Both the position numbers and the translations under genes were made by a program. Below, piece after piece: positions 23,501 to 35,607 of a stretch of 64,000 nucleotides of DNA (positions are counted from its first letter, which is position 1; every line of letters starts with the position of its first letter). The stretch comes from Oopsacas minuta (lineage: Eukaryota; Porifera; Hexactinellida; Lyssacinosida; Leucopsacidae), in the NCBI GenBank assembly GCA_024704765.1, contig JAKMXF010000122.1, positions 310,001 to 374,000 on the forward strand, written 5' to 3'. The notes below the pieces were generated by a model that worked only from the letters and a program-made list of their open reading frames with translations, was not told where the DNA came from and searched no databases.

Positions 23501-24859
23501 CTGCGTCATAGGCAATTGGCATGGAATCTTCTCTATGGATATCCAAGTACATTATCTCGTTGTATTTATGAGTATGTTGTATAACTTGTATTATTTGTAT
23601 ACATTTGCATGTACATAGGTTGCCAATAAATTTGCAGCGCAGATTGGGAACAAAATTTGTTGTAATTAGGCCTTGTCGTCCAGGGGCGAAGCTACTGGAC
23701 CCACTGGGGGCTTATTGCGCCCTAGATCACCAACTAGATAACTATCACCCTCCACCAGCAATTACTAGATCAGCCACAGTATGTAACCATGTATATTTAA
23801 ATATGTTCCTATGAAGTGACAAAAACGATTACAACTTTTTATAGATCACATTGACTGTATTAATATTGAATAAAAAATAATCAAACAAGACGAATTTTAC
23901 GTTTTTTTTCTATATCAAAATGCCACGATAAATTCAACTTGGTCCCAAGAAATCACAAATACATACCTAGAGAGGTTGAAATAGTATTCGGCACAATGAA
24001 TCCTCCTGATTAAGAGAAGTTAGGCTTAAGAAACAGCTTCATGACCAACTGGATAATTAGACAGATAATGTCTTACTGAACATACAGTCAGTCTCAAGCG
24101 CCAACAAACATGTTCGCGAACACGTTTAGAAAATGCGAATGTCACAGAGCGTCCCACCGGTCTAACATCCAAGTTGGAACGATGATATAATCAATTGACA
24201 GCGAGAGCTATACTAAGCCGGCTTCCCACATAAAGCGTCAGTTAGTATGCGAAGAATCTCAGAATAAAATTTGGCCTGACTTAGCTATCAGAGAGATTAC
24301 TAAGCCAAATCAAAATGTACAACAAATATTTGTCGCCTTTTTCTCTGCATTCTTTTCCTGCCTCAGAAATTCTCGATAATGTAGTCGATGAACATTCAAC
24401 AAGCCTCATGAATTTTCCCTTCCCCATTGTGGGGCTAAATTTTTGGAGAACGAGAAACTCTCTAGTAGCCTTAAAATAGTGCTTCATATTTCCCTCTTGT
24501 AGAGGACTGGGAAGGTTGTTCTTCCTCCTTTTTGCTCCACTCCTTGAAATGTTTAAACATCTAATGACAGTCAAGGGAAAGTTCACAGACATCATGTATG
24601 AACCTACAATCTCCTCTTGCTTCGCTTCAAATGGTGTGATCCTTGATAAAGAACTACCTAACGCTACATAGAGTTACACTTTCCGCATTCAAAGAATTGT
24701 CCACCATTATATCGGCTAACTCACTCCAAGCAAGGCGCAGGGCCATCCTATGCCCAAATCTATTTTCATGATTGAACAACTGATGGAGTGGAAGAGAATT
24801 GTCAGCGAAATTTCGGAGAGGTATTTCTTCCAGAAATGAGAAGATTACAAGATATACTC
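17516..24859. other. About 7.3 kb without recognisable genes
   Basis: AT-rich sequence with only short, non-homologous open frames on both strands. I see one strong hairpin (19578-19609), short GC-rich patches (18188-18230 with repeated CCCGGGA; 21160-21220; 23670-23760), and diverged scraps of the inverted-repeat family near 20430 and 22700-23110. No tRNA-like cloverleaf or splice-linked conserved exon was found by eye. It could be intron or intergenic DNA. Confidence 0.6.
19578..19609. repeat. Perfect hairpin, 13-bp stem and 6-base loop
   Basis: CACTGAGATTAAG and its exact inverse CTTAATCTCAGTG enclose TTCTAT. There is no adjacent gene, so a terminator or regulatory role cannot be claimed. 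Confidence 0.8.
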
Positions 24860-26070
24860 CATTAGATTAGCCAATTTCAAACAAGTTTATGGAAATTGTG
24901 AAAGAAAATGGAGCCAGTGACGTTAGGATGGTCATCAGAGCTGATGATAGTCCAGATCTCAGACGATACAATGCTCCTACTGCTCCTGAGATTGATGTCA
25001 TAATGCCTGGAGGCGGGTACACAGAAGGACTAGCCACCAGAGACATGGTATTAAATGCATCTTCAGAGGTATGCAACTTATCACCGAGTGAAACTGTGCT
25101 TATGATCCTATATATCATGTTTATTGTTCCTTACAAGAGATAATGGGTTGCATTTGAAATTCCCTCACAGCCGAAGAAATGGATATGGAACTCCCAAGGG
25201 GTTCTACTTTTATCATATTATGGTTAGAGTAGAATTAAGCTCTCCACAACTCTGTGGTAGGCTCTACCACTAATAGTTGGGTGAATGTTTGCAAAGTCCA
25301 GTTACTGAGTCTCAATGGTTGCAAGTTTAATCAAATTATGCTCAGAATTGAACCATACAGTGGACTTAGCGATGCACTATCAGCTGGAGATATGAATCAT
25401 GGGAAATTTGGTAGAAGATTGATATTGCCTTCTGCCAAGGACGGATTAAGCCATAGACCGACTAAGCTGAAGCCTAGGGTACCGAATATTGAGGGGCCCT
25501 AAATATTATTTTGGCATTGATGAAGCCAATATACATTTAGGTATTTGGATGTCTCAAATTTATCAACCCCATTGCAACTTTCCACCTCGATAAATTCTCA
25601 AAATACAAATATTATGTATTTTTCTCCCTTTCATGAAGAAAGACGCATTTATTATTCAATAAATTCCCTGGATTCCCGAATAGCTTATATAAGATTCATA
25701 CTATTTCCTTAATCGAAAACCTGAGATCGTCTTGATTTGATTGTTCGGGTGTTCGAAAATCAAATTATGTGAATTTTCTGAAGAGCTCAGCATAGAACAC
25801 GTATTAGGGAAGCCTAAACATATGCATGCGCAATTGAATTTCTATAACGTGGCCTCCCTTAAGCTCATATGTTAGTGATTTATCAGAGTCAGATAAACCG
25901 GCAAAACCATCTGCTTAAATTCTATGCGGAGAAATTCTAACCCTAAAACATCACTAATCTTTATGTAATCGTGAAGCGTTGTATGATGCATAGTCCATTA
26001 GGAAAATCATGTAAACAGGCTCCAAACATGCAAGACGGAAATGTAGTAAACCATTTACTAAGGAATTTGG
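24860..26070 (+). pseudogene. Helitron Rep (HUH) fragment, decayed
   Basis: Consecutive Helitron Rep blocks are readable in changing frames: SDVRMVIRADDSPDLRRYN (24889-25143), then FNQIMLRIEPYSGLSDALSAG followed by RRLILPSAKDG (25254-25500), then a VRVFENQ-like block near 25745, GLP-AHMLVIYQ near 25850, and VKRCMMHSPLG with APNMQDGN (25971-26165). The GLPHAH signature of the HUH nuclease is damaged: a TAA replaces the first His codon. No helicase half and no CTRR hairpin terminus was recognised. Family assignment is good because the blocks occur in the correct order; function is lost. Confidence 0.8.
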
Positions 26071-26784
26071 AGAATATACTAAATATTAACCATGAAATTG
26101 CTTTTGAGATAATCTGTGTGATGTTAGGGAAGAAAATATTCATGATTGCACTGAGAATTACATGAGTCAGAATTGGATTGATCAAGAATTTATAGAACAT
26201 AGTAACAGACAAATTCAGTGTCGAATTTAAACCAAAATATTCCAAAAGTAATGGAAACCTGAAATAAACGGCCGAGTCGAAATACGTGTGATAAATTAAT
26301 ACAAACAAAAGAATATATGGATATATAAATAGAAGTGAGCATATATACATTCAATAGAAATAGACTAAAATAGAGAATAAAGATATTGCGACAGATTAAG
26401 TTCAAATAAATTGGTGTATTGTTGTGGAATATAGGATGTATGAATACCGAAGAACATAGATTATGCAAAAGGGTTTATATAAGTACATTTCATACTAGTT
26501 ACTCAGTGACCAGATAGAAGCTGACAGAAACTATCAACAATTGCTCATACATAATTTTTTTTAGCAAAACACTTCTGCAGTACTTTAGGCTAACTTCAAC
26601 AGCTTGTTCACACGCTACATAGTATGCACATAATGATTCGTAGAGAGCAAATAAATATCATCTATCTAAATCTCAATAGTTATAGAACAGCTCCAAGGTG
26701 TAGATGAGATAGCAACAACTAGCAAATGCGCTTACATAGACTTATTTTGCACTTACAACCAAAAATTAGTTGTAGATTTTCACA

Positions 26785-28045
26785 TTTAACAAGTTTACTC
26801 ATTCAATTTCTGTTGCACATATTTATGGTAATTCTCACCTGTTACAAGTATACATATTCTATTTCAATAGTCTCCACATTTTCACAGTGATTCTCTCATG
26901 TAACAAGTTGAATACTTATATTTCAACAGTCTGAACATAATCATGGTGTTTCCCACTTTCAACAAGATTACTTATACTGTTTGAACCGTATGCACAAATT
27001 CACGTCGATAATGACCTATTACAAGTATAACTATTCTATTAATACAGTTTGCACAGGTTCATGGTAGTTCTCACTTGTGACTATATCTGTCATTCAATTT
27101 CAACTGTTTGCACATATTAACAATGATACTCACCAGTAACAAGTTTAATTATTCAATTTCCACTCTTTACAATTATTCACGGTGATTCTAGCATTTAAAC
27201 TTTTTGATCATTCATTTTCCACTTTATGTACTTATTTATTGCGAATCTGACAAGTAACCGCTATAGTCATTCAATTTCAATGTCTTTATGTATTCATTGT
27301 GATTCTTTTATTTAACTTGTTTTATTATTCAATTTCAGCATTTTGCATTTGTTAACCGTGATTCTGAAGTATACACGGTTTAATCATTTCGTTCTTTCTG
27401 TCTTCACTTGTTAACGGGAATTCTGGCATCTACAAGTTTGGTCAATTATTTTCAATTGTCTGCCCATTTTCAAGTTGATAATTCCCGGTAATTCTAAGAT
27501 GTAAACACTATAAACATTCAATCTAGTTGATAAATTCCCGAGTATTCTGACATGTAAACACTATATACATTCAATCTTCGCTTTCTGCACATATTCACTG
27601 TGATACTTTACTGTAACAAGTATGATCATTACATCTCCACGATTTGTATGTATTTATGGTTATTGTACTGGGGAAACAGAGAAACCATTAACTTCAACAA
27701 TCTGCACGAAATTATGGGGATTCCGGCATGTAACTGCCATTAATCATTCAATTTCAACTGTCTGCACCTATCCACAGTGATTCTGACATGTAGGAAGAAT
27801 AATCAGTCAAATATACCAGCCTGCATATTTTCACTGTAATTATGACATGTTACAAGTTGGATGATTTTATTTCAACTGTTTGCACATATCCGCTGTGATT
27901 ATGACATGTAACAAGAAAAATGATTCAATATCAACTGTTTGCACATATTCACTGTGATTATGACAAGGAACTAGTTGACGGTCATTCAATTTTTAGTGTC
28001 TGCACTTATTCAGGTTGATTCTGACATGTAATACCTAATGTAGTT
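26785..28045 (+). repeat. Satellite array, unit about 59 bp, about 21 copies
   Basis: Successive units carry GTAACAAGTTTAATCATTC, AATTTCAACTGTCTGCACAT and ATTCACTGTGATTCTGACAT with much divergence. Successive AACAAG positions (26905, 26964, 27023) are 59 bases apart. It is homologous to the 119-bp satellite at 53.9-63.6 kb, which is a dimer of such units in the opposite orientation. Confidence 0.85.
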
Positions 28046-28171
28046 ATTTGCACATTTAGCAAACATTCGGTTTCATAAATTTGATATTTTTGTATCCATG
28101 GTTAAATTGTTTTGCATATTTTTAGTGAACCATATGTATAATATTTATCGTAAACCTTTGGTGTATACTTT

Positions 28172-28735
28172 TTGTTCTTCGTTAAATATTATGGACACAA
28201 AATTTTATACGATGTTATTAATACTGGTATTGCAAACAAATTTCACATATCAAAGAATCTCATGGGGATGTTATTGAAGCAGGAAACTATGATATTTTGG
28301 GATAAAGGAGTAATGATGGAAAATCAAAGTCTTAAAAAAGAGATTGTGAAAATACATAAATCAAAGTGAATTTTCAAAAACAATGTCCAATTTGCTTCAA
28401 TGCAATACTGTCGAATTATTTCAAATCCTACAATGCCTAATGTTGGCATATATATATATATATCTAATATCCAAAATACAAGAATGTCCGATTTTCGCTA
28501 ACGCGACATTTTCCACTTAGCCAAAAATAGAACAAAATGTCTAATTTTATCAAATATTCAGTATGTTCAATTGTACTAAATACAACAATGTCAAATTCAC
28601 TCGAACATAGGTAAAATTTTCACCATTTTAACAAAGTCCAGTTTTCATAATATTTGTCCAACTATCCAATTACATCAATGTCTAATTTTACCAATACAAC
28701 GATGTTACACTTAAATATCTTATATATTTATCCTA
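28172..28735. repeat. AT-rich stretch with degenerate CAATGTC-type repeats
   Basis: From about 28380, words such as ACAATGTCCAATTT, AGAATGTCCGATTTT and CAATGTCAAATTC recur every 30-40 bases. The same style of repeat fills 36970-37520, so the two stretches are probably one family. The 65-codon open frame at 28172 has no recognisable homology. Confidence 0.5.
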
Positions 28736-28749
28736 AGTATTTTTTCGGT

Positions 28750-28920
28750 TTTGTCCGGAAATGGATGAGCAACTGGTAAGAGCTAAAGAACTGAAATTTG
28801 GCAGGATTGTGGTAGTTAATTAATCTATAAACAAGTTCCTAGATCTGAGCGACCTCAAAAGGTTTCTGTGATAGGTGTCAAAATATGTTGACTTATCAGA
28901 ATTGACGCCTACAATTTGGG
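28750..28920 (+). repeat. Interspersed repeat, copy 1 of a direct pair
   Basis: AACTGGTAAGAGCTAAAGAA, CTGAAATTTGGCA, GATCTGAGCGA and GATAGGTGTCAAAATATGTTGAC reappear in the same order at 30640-30800. The two copies flank the DD37E element but are much more diverged than a target duplication, so they are independent repeat copies. Confidence 0.6.
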
Positions 28921-29065
28921 ATCAAGGGTGTTTGCAGGATTCGGATAGCCCGAAGCAGGGGCGGGTCTATGAATAACAACTGGGACATGTTTTCTACCGT
29001 ACCAACTAACAATTACAAAGTATAGTGGCTCAGTTCTAGGATGTTTGACTTTATATTAATATATA

Positions 29066-30412
29066 CAGGGTGTCTCAAAAGTCTTTTTCTCTTATGAATA
29101 CCACTATAATATAGAATTTCTTAGATAAATTCATCTAATTATTTGCCTATATATTCACCATTAAGTTTTATACATGAATTAATTCGACTTGGCATCCCAT
29201 CAACTAAATTCTCAAGTATCGACGGGCTAATCCCATTCCATATATTTTCCAAATATTTTCCGAGCTGTGTTAAATTTGTAGCGGGCTTTCTCTTGTCTAG
29301 CTCTGCTTGCATAATAGACCAAAGATTTTCGATGGGATTTAAATCTGGGGAGTTACTAGGCCAAACACCTTTCTCCCAAAAGCCAGGTAGATGCTCTGAA
29401 AGCCATTTCTGGGTCCTTATGGCTGTATGGGCAGGGGCGCCATCCTGCATGAAAATTGTCTCGGACATCTTTCGACAGATTTTCCTTTGGGTAAGTGGGG
29501 CGCTAGTCTTTCTACGCTTAAAGGTAGGGAGACAACACTTCTCCAGGATTTCATTAATATAGTAGTCAGTATTCACTGAGTGTTTTGGGGGGATGAAGTG
29601 TAGTTCTGATAGCCCTGACCGGCTTATCATTCCCCAGACCATCATTTGGGGGGGTTTTTGACTGATTCAACTGTGGTAATGTTGTGCGGATTAATGTCCC
29701 AAACACGATCATTCTGCCTATTAGTCGGATGGAAAAGCTCAAAAGGGCTTTCATCACTAAAAAGAACTCTTCCCCAATCACGACCAGTCCATGTTTTGCG
29801 TTCCTGACAGAATTCTAGCCTCTTTACCCCTTTTGTTTTTCAGTCAATTTCGGGTATGAGGTTCTTTTATAGGCTTTCGCTCCGATTGTGTCGCGTAAAT
29901 AACGGTGAATTGTGTCTTTACTAACGCTCACCGACTTAGGCGAGATATATTCCGCAAGATTTCGGGTTGAATTGTAGCGTTTCTCGATTGATTTTCGAAT
30001 TATAATTTTCAGAATCCGAGAAAGCTTCGTCGGAAGTCCAGACCGGTGCTTGTCATCAAGCAAATATCCAGCTCTATGCCTTTTACACCAGTTCCGAACT
30101 GTCCGAATTGTGACTCCAAGAGTATTGGCGACTGTTTTCTATGTTGAACCCGCTTCAATCATGCTAATCGCTCGCTCACGAACAGCAAATCTCGGTTTCA
30201 TGACATTCATGTATGAAATTTGTGAGGGTTGAGAAAAAATTACGAAATATAAACAGATTATCAAATAAGGAAATGAAGTATTCATTATAGTATTGGACTA
30301 CTATAGACTAATAATAATAATCTGAAAAATGGTCGGTTAGTAAACAATACTGTTCGATTTATAACGACTTCAATCGAAGTACTGAGGAGGAAAAAACTTT
30401 TGAGACACCCTG
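29066..30412 (-). mobile_element. DD37E transposon (IS630-Tc1-mariner)
   Basis: 1347 bp, flanked by TA (29064-29065, 30413-30414). The ends CAGGGTGTCTCAAAAGT and the inverse at 30396-30412 match. The outer element at 43379-50052 has a related terminus (CAGGGTGTATCAT) and a related transposase. Confidence 0.92.
29139..30210 (-). pseudogene. DD37E transposase, broken by a stop and frameshifts
   Basis: The start at 30210 (MNVMKPRFAVRERAISMIEAG) gives a helix-turn-helix (TVANTLGVTIRTVRNW) after one TAG at codon 24. The frame runs through RSGLPTKL and a second HTH to 29824, shifts, continues with VLFSDESPFELF (first Asp), then shifts again at a C7 homopolymer before MMVWGMISRSGLSELHF. FMQDGAPAHTA and NSPDLNPIENLW are separated by 37 residues, giving DD37E. 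The end is SCIKLNGEYIGK. Two indels and one nonsense change; all catalytic residues are still present. Confidence 0.9.
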
Positions 30413-30416
30413 TATA

Positions 30417-30570
30417 GTGGAGTCTCCTAAAACGGACACTCCGAGAATCAGACATTCCCTCTCCAACGAACAAACATCCTGCAACGGAATGAATTAGCAA
30501 TCATATATGTAATACTTTAGCAGTGTCCGAGAATGGGACAACTCCTAAAAAGGACAGAAGGATATTCCCA
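30417..30570. repeat. Possible pogo-like terminal fragment
   Basis: AGTGGAGTCTCCTAAAACGG followed by ACACTCCGAGAATCAGACA resembles pogo/Tigger ends (compare the Tigger terminus at 44674). A related block, CTCCTAAAAAGGACA, follows 120 bases later. No transposase is attached. Low certainty. Confidence 0.35.
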
Positions 30571-30639
30571 ACGTATCCGTTATTCAGAGACTATGCTATA
30601 TATATAGGTCTAATATATAATTTGTCGATGGTATACATT

Positions 30640-30812
30640 TTGTTCGGAATAGATTGAAGAACTGGTAAGAGCTACAAACTTGAAATTTGGCATATGTGTG
30701 GAATGTGATAAATCTAGGAACAAATTCTAAGATCTAAGCGATATCTGAAACTCTCTTAGATAGGTGCTATAATATATTGACCTATTAGATTCGAGTGTTT
30801 AACAACTTGGGA
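30640..30812 (+). repeat. Interspersed repeat, copy 2 of a direct pair
   Basis: Diverged copy of 28750-28920 (AACTGGTAAGAGCTACAAAC, TTGAAATTTGGCATATGTG, GATCTAAGCGATATC, GATAGGTGCTATAATATATTGAC). No coding content. Confidence 0.6.
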
Positions 30813-32248
30813 AGCAATAATTAGAAGTTAATATCACTGAAGATGATATACTTGACTCGGGCCATATTGAAGAAGGCATCTTCGACGCACCCGCAAGCTA
30901 TTTGATGGTGAGGGTGAGACTAAAGATGTCACCAAGCTGTCCGGAAAGAAACCACGGAAACACCGAATGTTGAAAGGGAACTAAGTGACCCTAATATTGC
31001 TCTTAGTCATTAAAAGACCAAGTTAATTGTGGACAATAACAAGTGGAAACACAGATTTACAGGGAAGGGTTACCCTTCAATTTAAATTTAATTTTAACAT
31101 ATAAAAGTATACAAACATTTTATAGAACAAGTAATTCATCCACTTTTCAAATATTATGTAGCATTCAAACAAAGATATTCTTATCTAAAATGTAAATAAC
31201 GACAATGTATTGGGTAGAATTGTAAGTGAGCCAACTCGATTGAAATTTTGGAATATTTCAAAAAATTTTTTTGAATCTCATAGACATATCAAATAATTTA
31301 TATATAACTCAACTCTACTATTGTACAGTTTTTGTATATTAGTTTTCCATGTTCGAGGAAAGGTCATTTATTAGTCCTAATGAAAGTCACCTTTTTGGAA
31401 TTAGGGCATGGGGTTTTTGTATTACAAAAACTATACTATACTATAGTTGAGCTATATATAAGGAATCTGTAGATACATATACGATATAAACTAAATATGT
31501 ACTATGTGTATGGAATGTATTATCAGAGAGTTTTTGATATATCGCTAGATTTTGTAATATCTCAGAATAGATTTTAATAAATTAACTAATAGATCCTATT
31601 TTACAAAATAATTAATTTTCCAGTATGTTTATTAAACTTGTATCTAAGTTTGTGAATTTAATTACCGTACTTAGAAATTAATTTCCCGCTTAAAGTAGGT
31701 AGTTCAAATGGTATGATACACCCAACGGTGAGAGACAAGTATATACGTTAGTGATTAATTCCATAAACGTTTTCCTAACTACATAATGTGGAATTAATGA
31801 TTATTTGTGGCCAACGTAATGCTATTACGAGAAATTAAAATGATAGATATGTATTTGTTCAATGAATATAAAAGAGGAATATAGCGGGCAGCCGAAGGGT
31901 GCCACTCGCGAACTCTTTGGGTTCGTGTGCCGCGCAACGCAAGTAAACGTAGCTTGCTTGTCTATTTATGTTTTCGTTCTGCTGTTCACGCCTTTAGAGA
32001 TTAAGATACCAAATTTGCATGTATACTGAGAATGACATCAATTTGTCCACTTGACAATAAAAGTATTTCTAATGTATAGATTCATACACATTTTGATTAG
32101 CCTGTTTATTAATCCAATTAGATTGTATTGCTTTAGGCATAAATGCATAAACTTAGTTCTGTGGAGTGTATATCATTATTGGCACCATAATGTATTTGTA
32201 TTGCATATAGACTGCAATTCTATTGGTCAGTACATTATACTCAGGGTA
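30813..32248. other. 1.4 kb without recognisable genes
   Basis: AT-rich apart from a GC-rich patch at 31885-31960 and interspersed motif copy B at 31975-32035 (GTTCACGCCTTTAGAGATTA, then TTTGCATGTATACTGAG). Open frames here are short and without homology that I recognise. Confidence 0.6.
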
Positions 32249-32252
32249 TATA

Positions 32253-33408
32253 TGTTACAGTCAATGTGTAAAATCAGTCAATTTACAAATTGACTAAAAT
32301 TTCCAGTCAATTTGTAAATTAACTGATTCACTTAGGCAATTTACAAATTGACTAGAATTTTCAGCCAATTTACAAATTGACTGAATCATTGGTCGTTTTT
32401 TATGACAGATTGACTGAACCGTATTACGAATTTAATTAATTGATATCAATATCTATTAAAAGCATGTGATTACAGCATACTGACTAAATAGTTCATATAT
32501 CGTTCCCATTCAGATCTTGTTGGGGCAGGTCATGCTCGCGTGACACTTGCTATTACATTTAAGTCCAGTCTTGAAACACTTACATTTGTTTGATTTGCAT
32601 TGTGTACCACTTTGTGTACAGTTACACTTGGCAAACCCTTGTCCACCACACTTTGACCCTTGTTGAACAGCTTGTCGTATGCCTATTTCTTTGTCTGTGG
32701 TGAAATCGTTCACACTGTGTAGCGGATGGGGACACAAATCAAACTGATTTCGGTTGTATGATCCTTTCAGGATTCCAGATCGGACTGCTATACGATGCAT
32801 GTCAATTTCATTTCTTTCCAGAATTACACCCATCATGTTTCGAGGATGACCTCTATTTGTTCACTTACCTGCCAAGGATATCGTACTGCCTGTTGGACTT
32901 CTTTGTGGTGTCAGATGCAACTTTGACCTCTTCAAGCAACAAAAAATACTCGTGTTTGGTCATCAATAATGATTTGGCATCGGAGCTTTTCCGTTTCAAC
33001 ATCTCCTCACGAAAGACTGTTCCTTAGTTTCCGACATCTTTTAGAGTTATGAGGGTGTTCATATTACCTTGCCTTTTATACTCCAGAATATTTCACGTCG
33101 ATAGATGCTTCCCTTTGATATGTTGTTATTGAGGATACACTACTTTGAGCCAGGTTTCTCTTATACATTTTCAATTCTTAAGTTGAGTAGACGTATATGT
33201 TTTGGAATAACAACAATTGCAAGATTTCCCATTTATTCACTACTTTATTGATTTGTAATTCGTAATATGTTTTCAGTCAATCTGTCAAAAAAAACGACCA
33301 ATGATTCAGTCAATTTGTAAATTGCCTAAGTGAATCAGTCAATGTACAAATTGACTGGAAATTTCAGCCAATTTGTAAGTTGACTGATTTTACACATTGA
33401 CTGTAACA
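32253..33408 (-). mobile_element. Ginger-like transposon 1, internally deleted
   Basis: 1156 bp, flanked by TATA on both sides (32249-32252, 33409-33412), a 4-bp duplication. The ends read TGTTACAGTCAATGTGTAAA and its inverse, fitting the TGTNR termini of Ginger elements. Each terminal repeat is more than 100 bp and contains several copies of the palindrome GTCAATTTGTAAATTGAC. It retains the first coding exon and the 3' cysteine-rich exon, while the integrase core seen in the sister copy at 55298-57714 is missing. Confidence 0.82.
32510..33030 (-). pseudogene. Ginger-like integrase, N-terminal exon joined to C-terminal cysteine-rich domain
   Basis: The N-terminal exon (about 33030-32879) reads HEYFLLLEEVKVASDTTKKS and ends at a GTAAGT donor. 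The C-terminal part (32836-32510) reads MGVILERNEIDMHRI, then FDLCPHPLHSVNDFTTDKE and a Cys-rich tail CGGQGFAKCNC...CKCFKTGLKCNSKCH. This tail resembles the C-terminus of KRBA2-like integrase proteins in invertebrates. The central HHCC and DDE integrase regions are deleted between the two parts. The tail here is undamaged, whereas the sister copy carries a TAA in it. Confidence 0.75.
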
Positions 33409-35607
33409 TATACACAATACACTTATTTACCATATCATTAATCTTTTTTCTAGCTTTTTGGCAATATATTTCATAATTGTCCTAAAGATTAGCTTCCACT
33501 GGCAATTTTTAGGAAAATAATGACGTAGAATTCGATTCCGATACTCAACACGGAACAATGCTACGAACTTGTCACGGAACTCAGATAGGAAAGCGACTTT
33601 ATAGTTCAGTTTTTACTTGTTCAATTGATCAAAATCTTTCAGATTAACTGAATTAACAGGTGTAGTTAAATCCGGGGCAAAAGTCAAGGGCTATCCCCCG
33701 GTTATCGATTCCTACCTTCATGGAGCAGGGGAAGAGGCCAAAGTTCCTGAATCCCCTATTTTTGCCCCGACGCTTTCCCCTAGGACCTCAACTGATTGGG
33801 ATAGACAGGTTAATTTGAATGCAAATAATTACTCTATCGTTCAATTTCGCAAAAGTTTCAAATCCCAATTTAGTACATGTCTAACTACGTTTGTTAATTT
33901 ATTATTGCACAATAATTAACTTATGAAACCACAATATAGTAGAAATAATTAAATGCCCTATGGGATAAATATTTAACCATTGATAATTTTGATGTTCTTT
34001 CCATATACCTTAATTTATTAGAACTAAGAGGATCGTGATGCCAGAATATTCTTGCAAAATACAGTTGATAGTCTTATTACAAATACTAAATGCCGATTAA
34101 AGTTCTTAAGTTTTTATTAATAAACTAGCAGAGCTCAGACCTCCATTCTTTCAGTGTCTGTAAACCTCACAACGGACAATTTCAAAACTCTAAATATCCC
34201 CCACATGACAATTCCACAAACTACTGCAACGGAGCAATATGATTAGTTGTTGATTGTTCACTGAGAGATCCATCAGGAGGACGAGAAGCGTTCACAAGCA
34301 TTAAAAGACATTCATGAGTGCCAATGGCCCCATAAAGCATTTCGCAGGAACTAGCAGAATCCTCCCGGAGGGCGGAGCTATGCTAGCATATTTATATTTC
34401 TAAACAGGGTTGCGACATTTCTACATACATCACAACTTATGCCATTAACAAACATCAGGCAGTAGACAGGGGGGGCCAAGAGGGGCTCAACTCCCCCTAG
34501 AAAATTTTGGCACCATCTAAAGTGCTTTTGTCGTGCAATAACTACATCATATTATCTTGGAATTCGAATAATTTACCTAATTCCTCATAGATATTTGTCC
34601 CTGGATGGTTGGGATGTATGCATTTATGTCAATAAATACCATTTTAATTCATTATAGATACTACAGAAATTAAGTGCAAAATATCATTCAAAAAATACAA
34701 CATAAGAAAGTCTGTTCTAAAATATACATAGCAGTGTTTTATAGACCCACACAACGTTCTAGAATATACTTAAATATTCTTAATCTTTCTCACCTACTGC
34801 TATAATCCTGTTCATTGAGTCTATTGAGGATGATAGAACATATTCGCTTTTCTGCCAATTTGATGGATCAGATCGCCTTCATATGAATTATGTTGATAAC
34901 AATGACTGGTAAACAGAACTTGGTTTGATCAAATTAATCACAAATTTAGTCGATATTTATCTGAATTTTGGACTTCTATCTAGTTTATTCTAATTTATTG
35001 ACCCAAGAGTAAGTTGGTCTTGATTGAGTTATTTATTTGCACTCAATTACTAGAGTTTGTCCCAATTAATCGGAGGTGTCCATATTAACTGAAAATATTT
35101 AGTATAAACTTTAACTTGAGTAATGTAAATACCTCTATTATTATAGACATAAACATGGTGGCCCATCAGACTTACATAAATCTTTCTTCATGTTTAGCTA
35201 TGTAAACCAGTTGACAAAACTTTCCAGGTCTATTCTCACCAAACTTATACAAACAGTTTCCATTAGAGTCTCATACCCGAATTATGCTATTAACCAGTCA
35301 GCTACAAAAGATTCCAAAAGTCAAAAAATTTCCATCCCTACCCATTTTCTTGATACTTCTAGTAACAAGAAGACACCTAATCATTGTAAATGACTTCTCC
35401 CTTAAATCAATAATTCCAACGAATTCCAGAAATTCATCAATATCTGAGTCATATTGTATCATGGTTTTAGTTCAGTGATGTTTGAGTTCTTTCAATGTCT
35501 GTGTATTGTATTTTACATTTTGTTAATTAAAAGAATTCAAAAGTTCACTTGAAATGTAGGAACAATACCCCAAACACAATAAATTCGAATTTTTCCCGAT
35601 ATATCTA
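33409..35607. other. 2.2 kb without recognisable genes
   Basis: AT-rich. It holds a GC-rich inverted repeat at 33671-33775 (CCGGGGCAAAAGTC against TTTTTGCCCCGAC in inverse) and a G-rich patch near 34465-34505 (GGGGGGGCCAAGAGGGGCTC) that resembles scraps near 21160 and 23680. Short open frames around 35190-35480 have no recognisable homology. Confidence 0.55.

Noticed and set aside
24281-24595. 104-codon minus frame before the Helitron
   Set aside because: No homology that I can name; it could be a piece of another repeat, but nothing supports a gene call.
25961-26350. 129-codon hydrophobic minus frame, possible membrane protein
   Set aside because: It lies opposite the Helitron Rep block VKRCMMHSPLG; the hydrophobic character comes from AT-rich antisense sequence.
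28750-30812. Direct repeats around the DD37E element as long terminal repeats
   Set aside because: The copies are strongly diverged, do not abut the element, lack TG...CA limits, and no reverse transcriptase lies between them.
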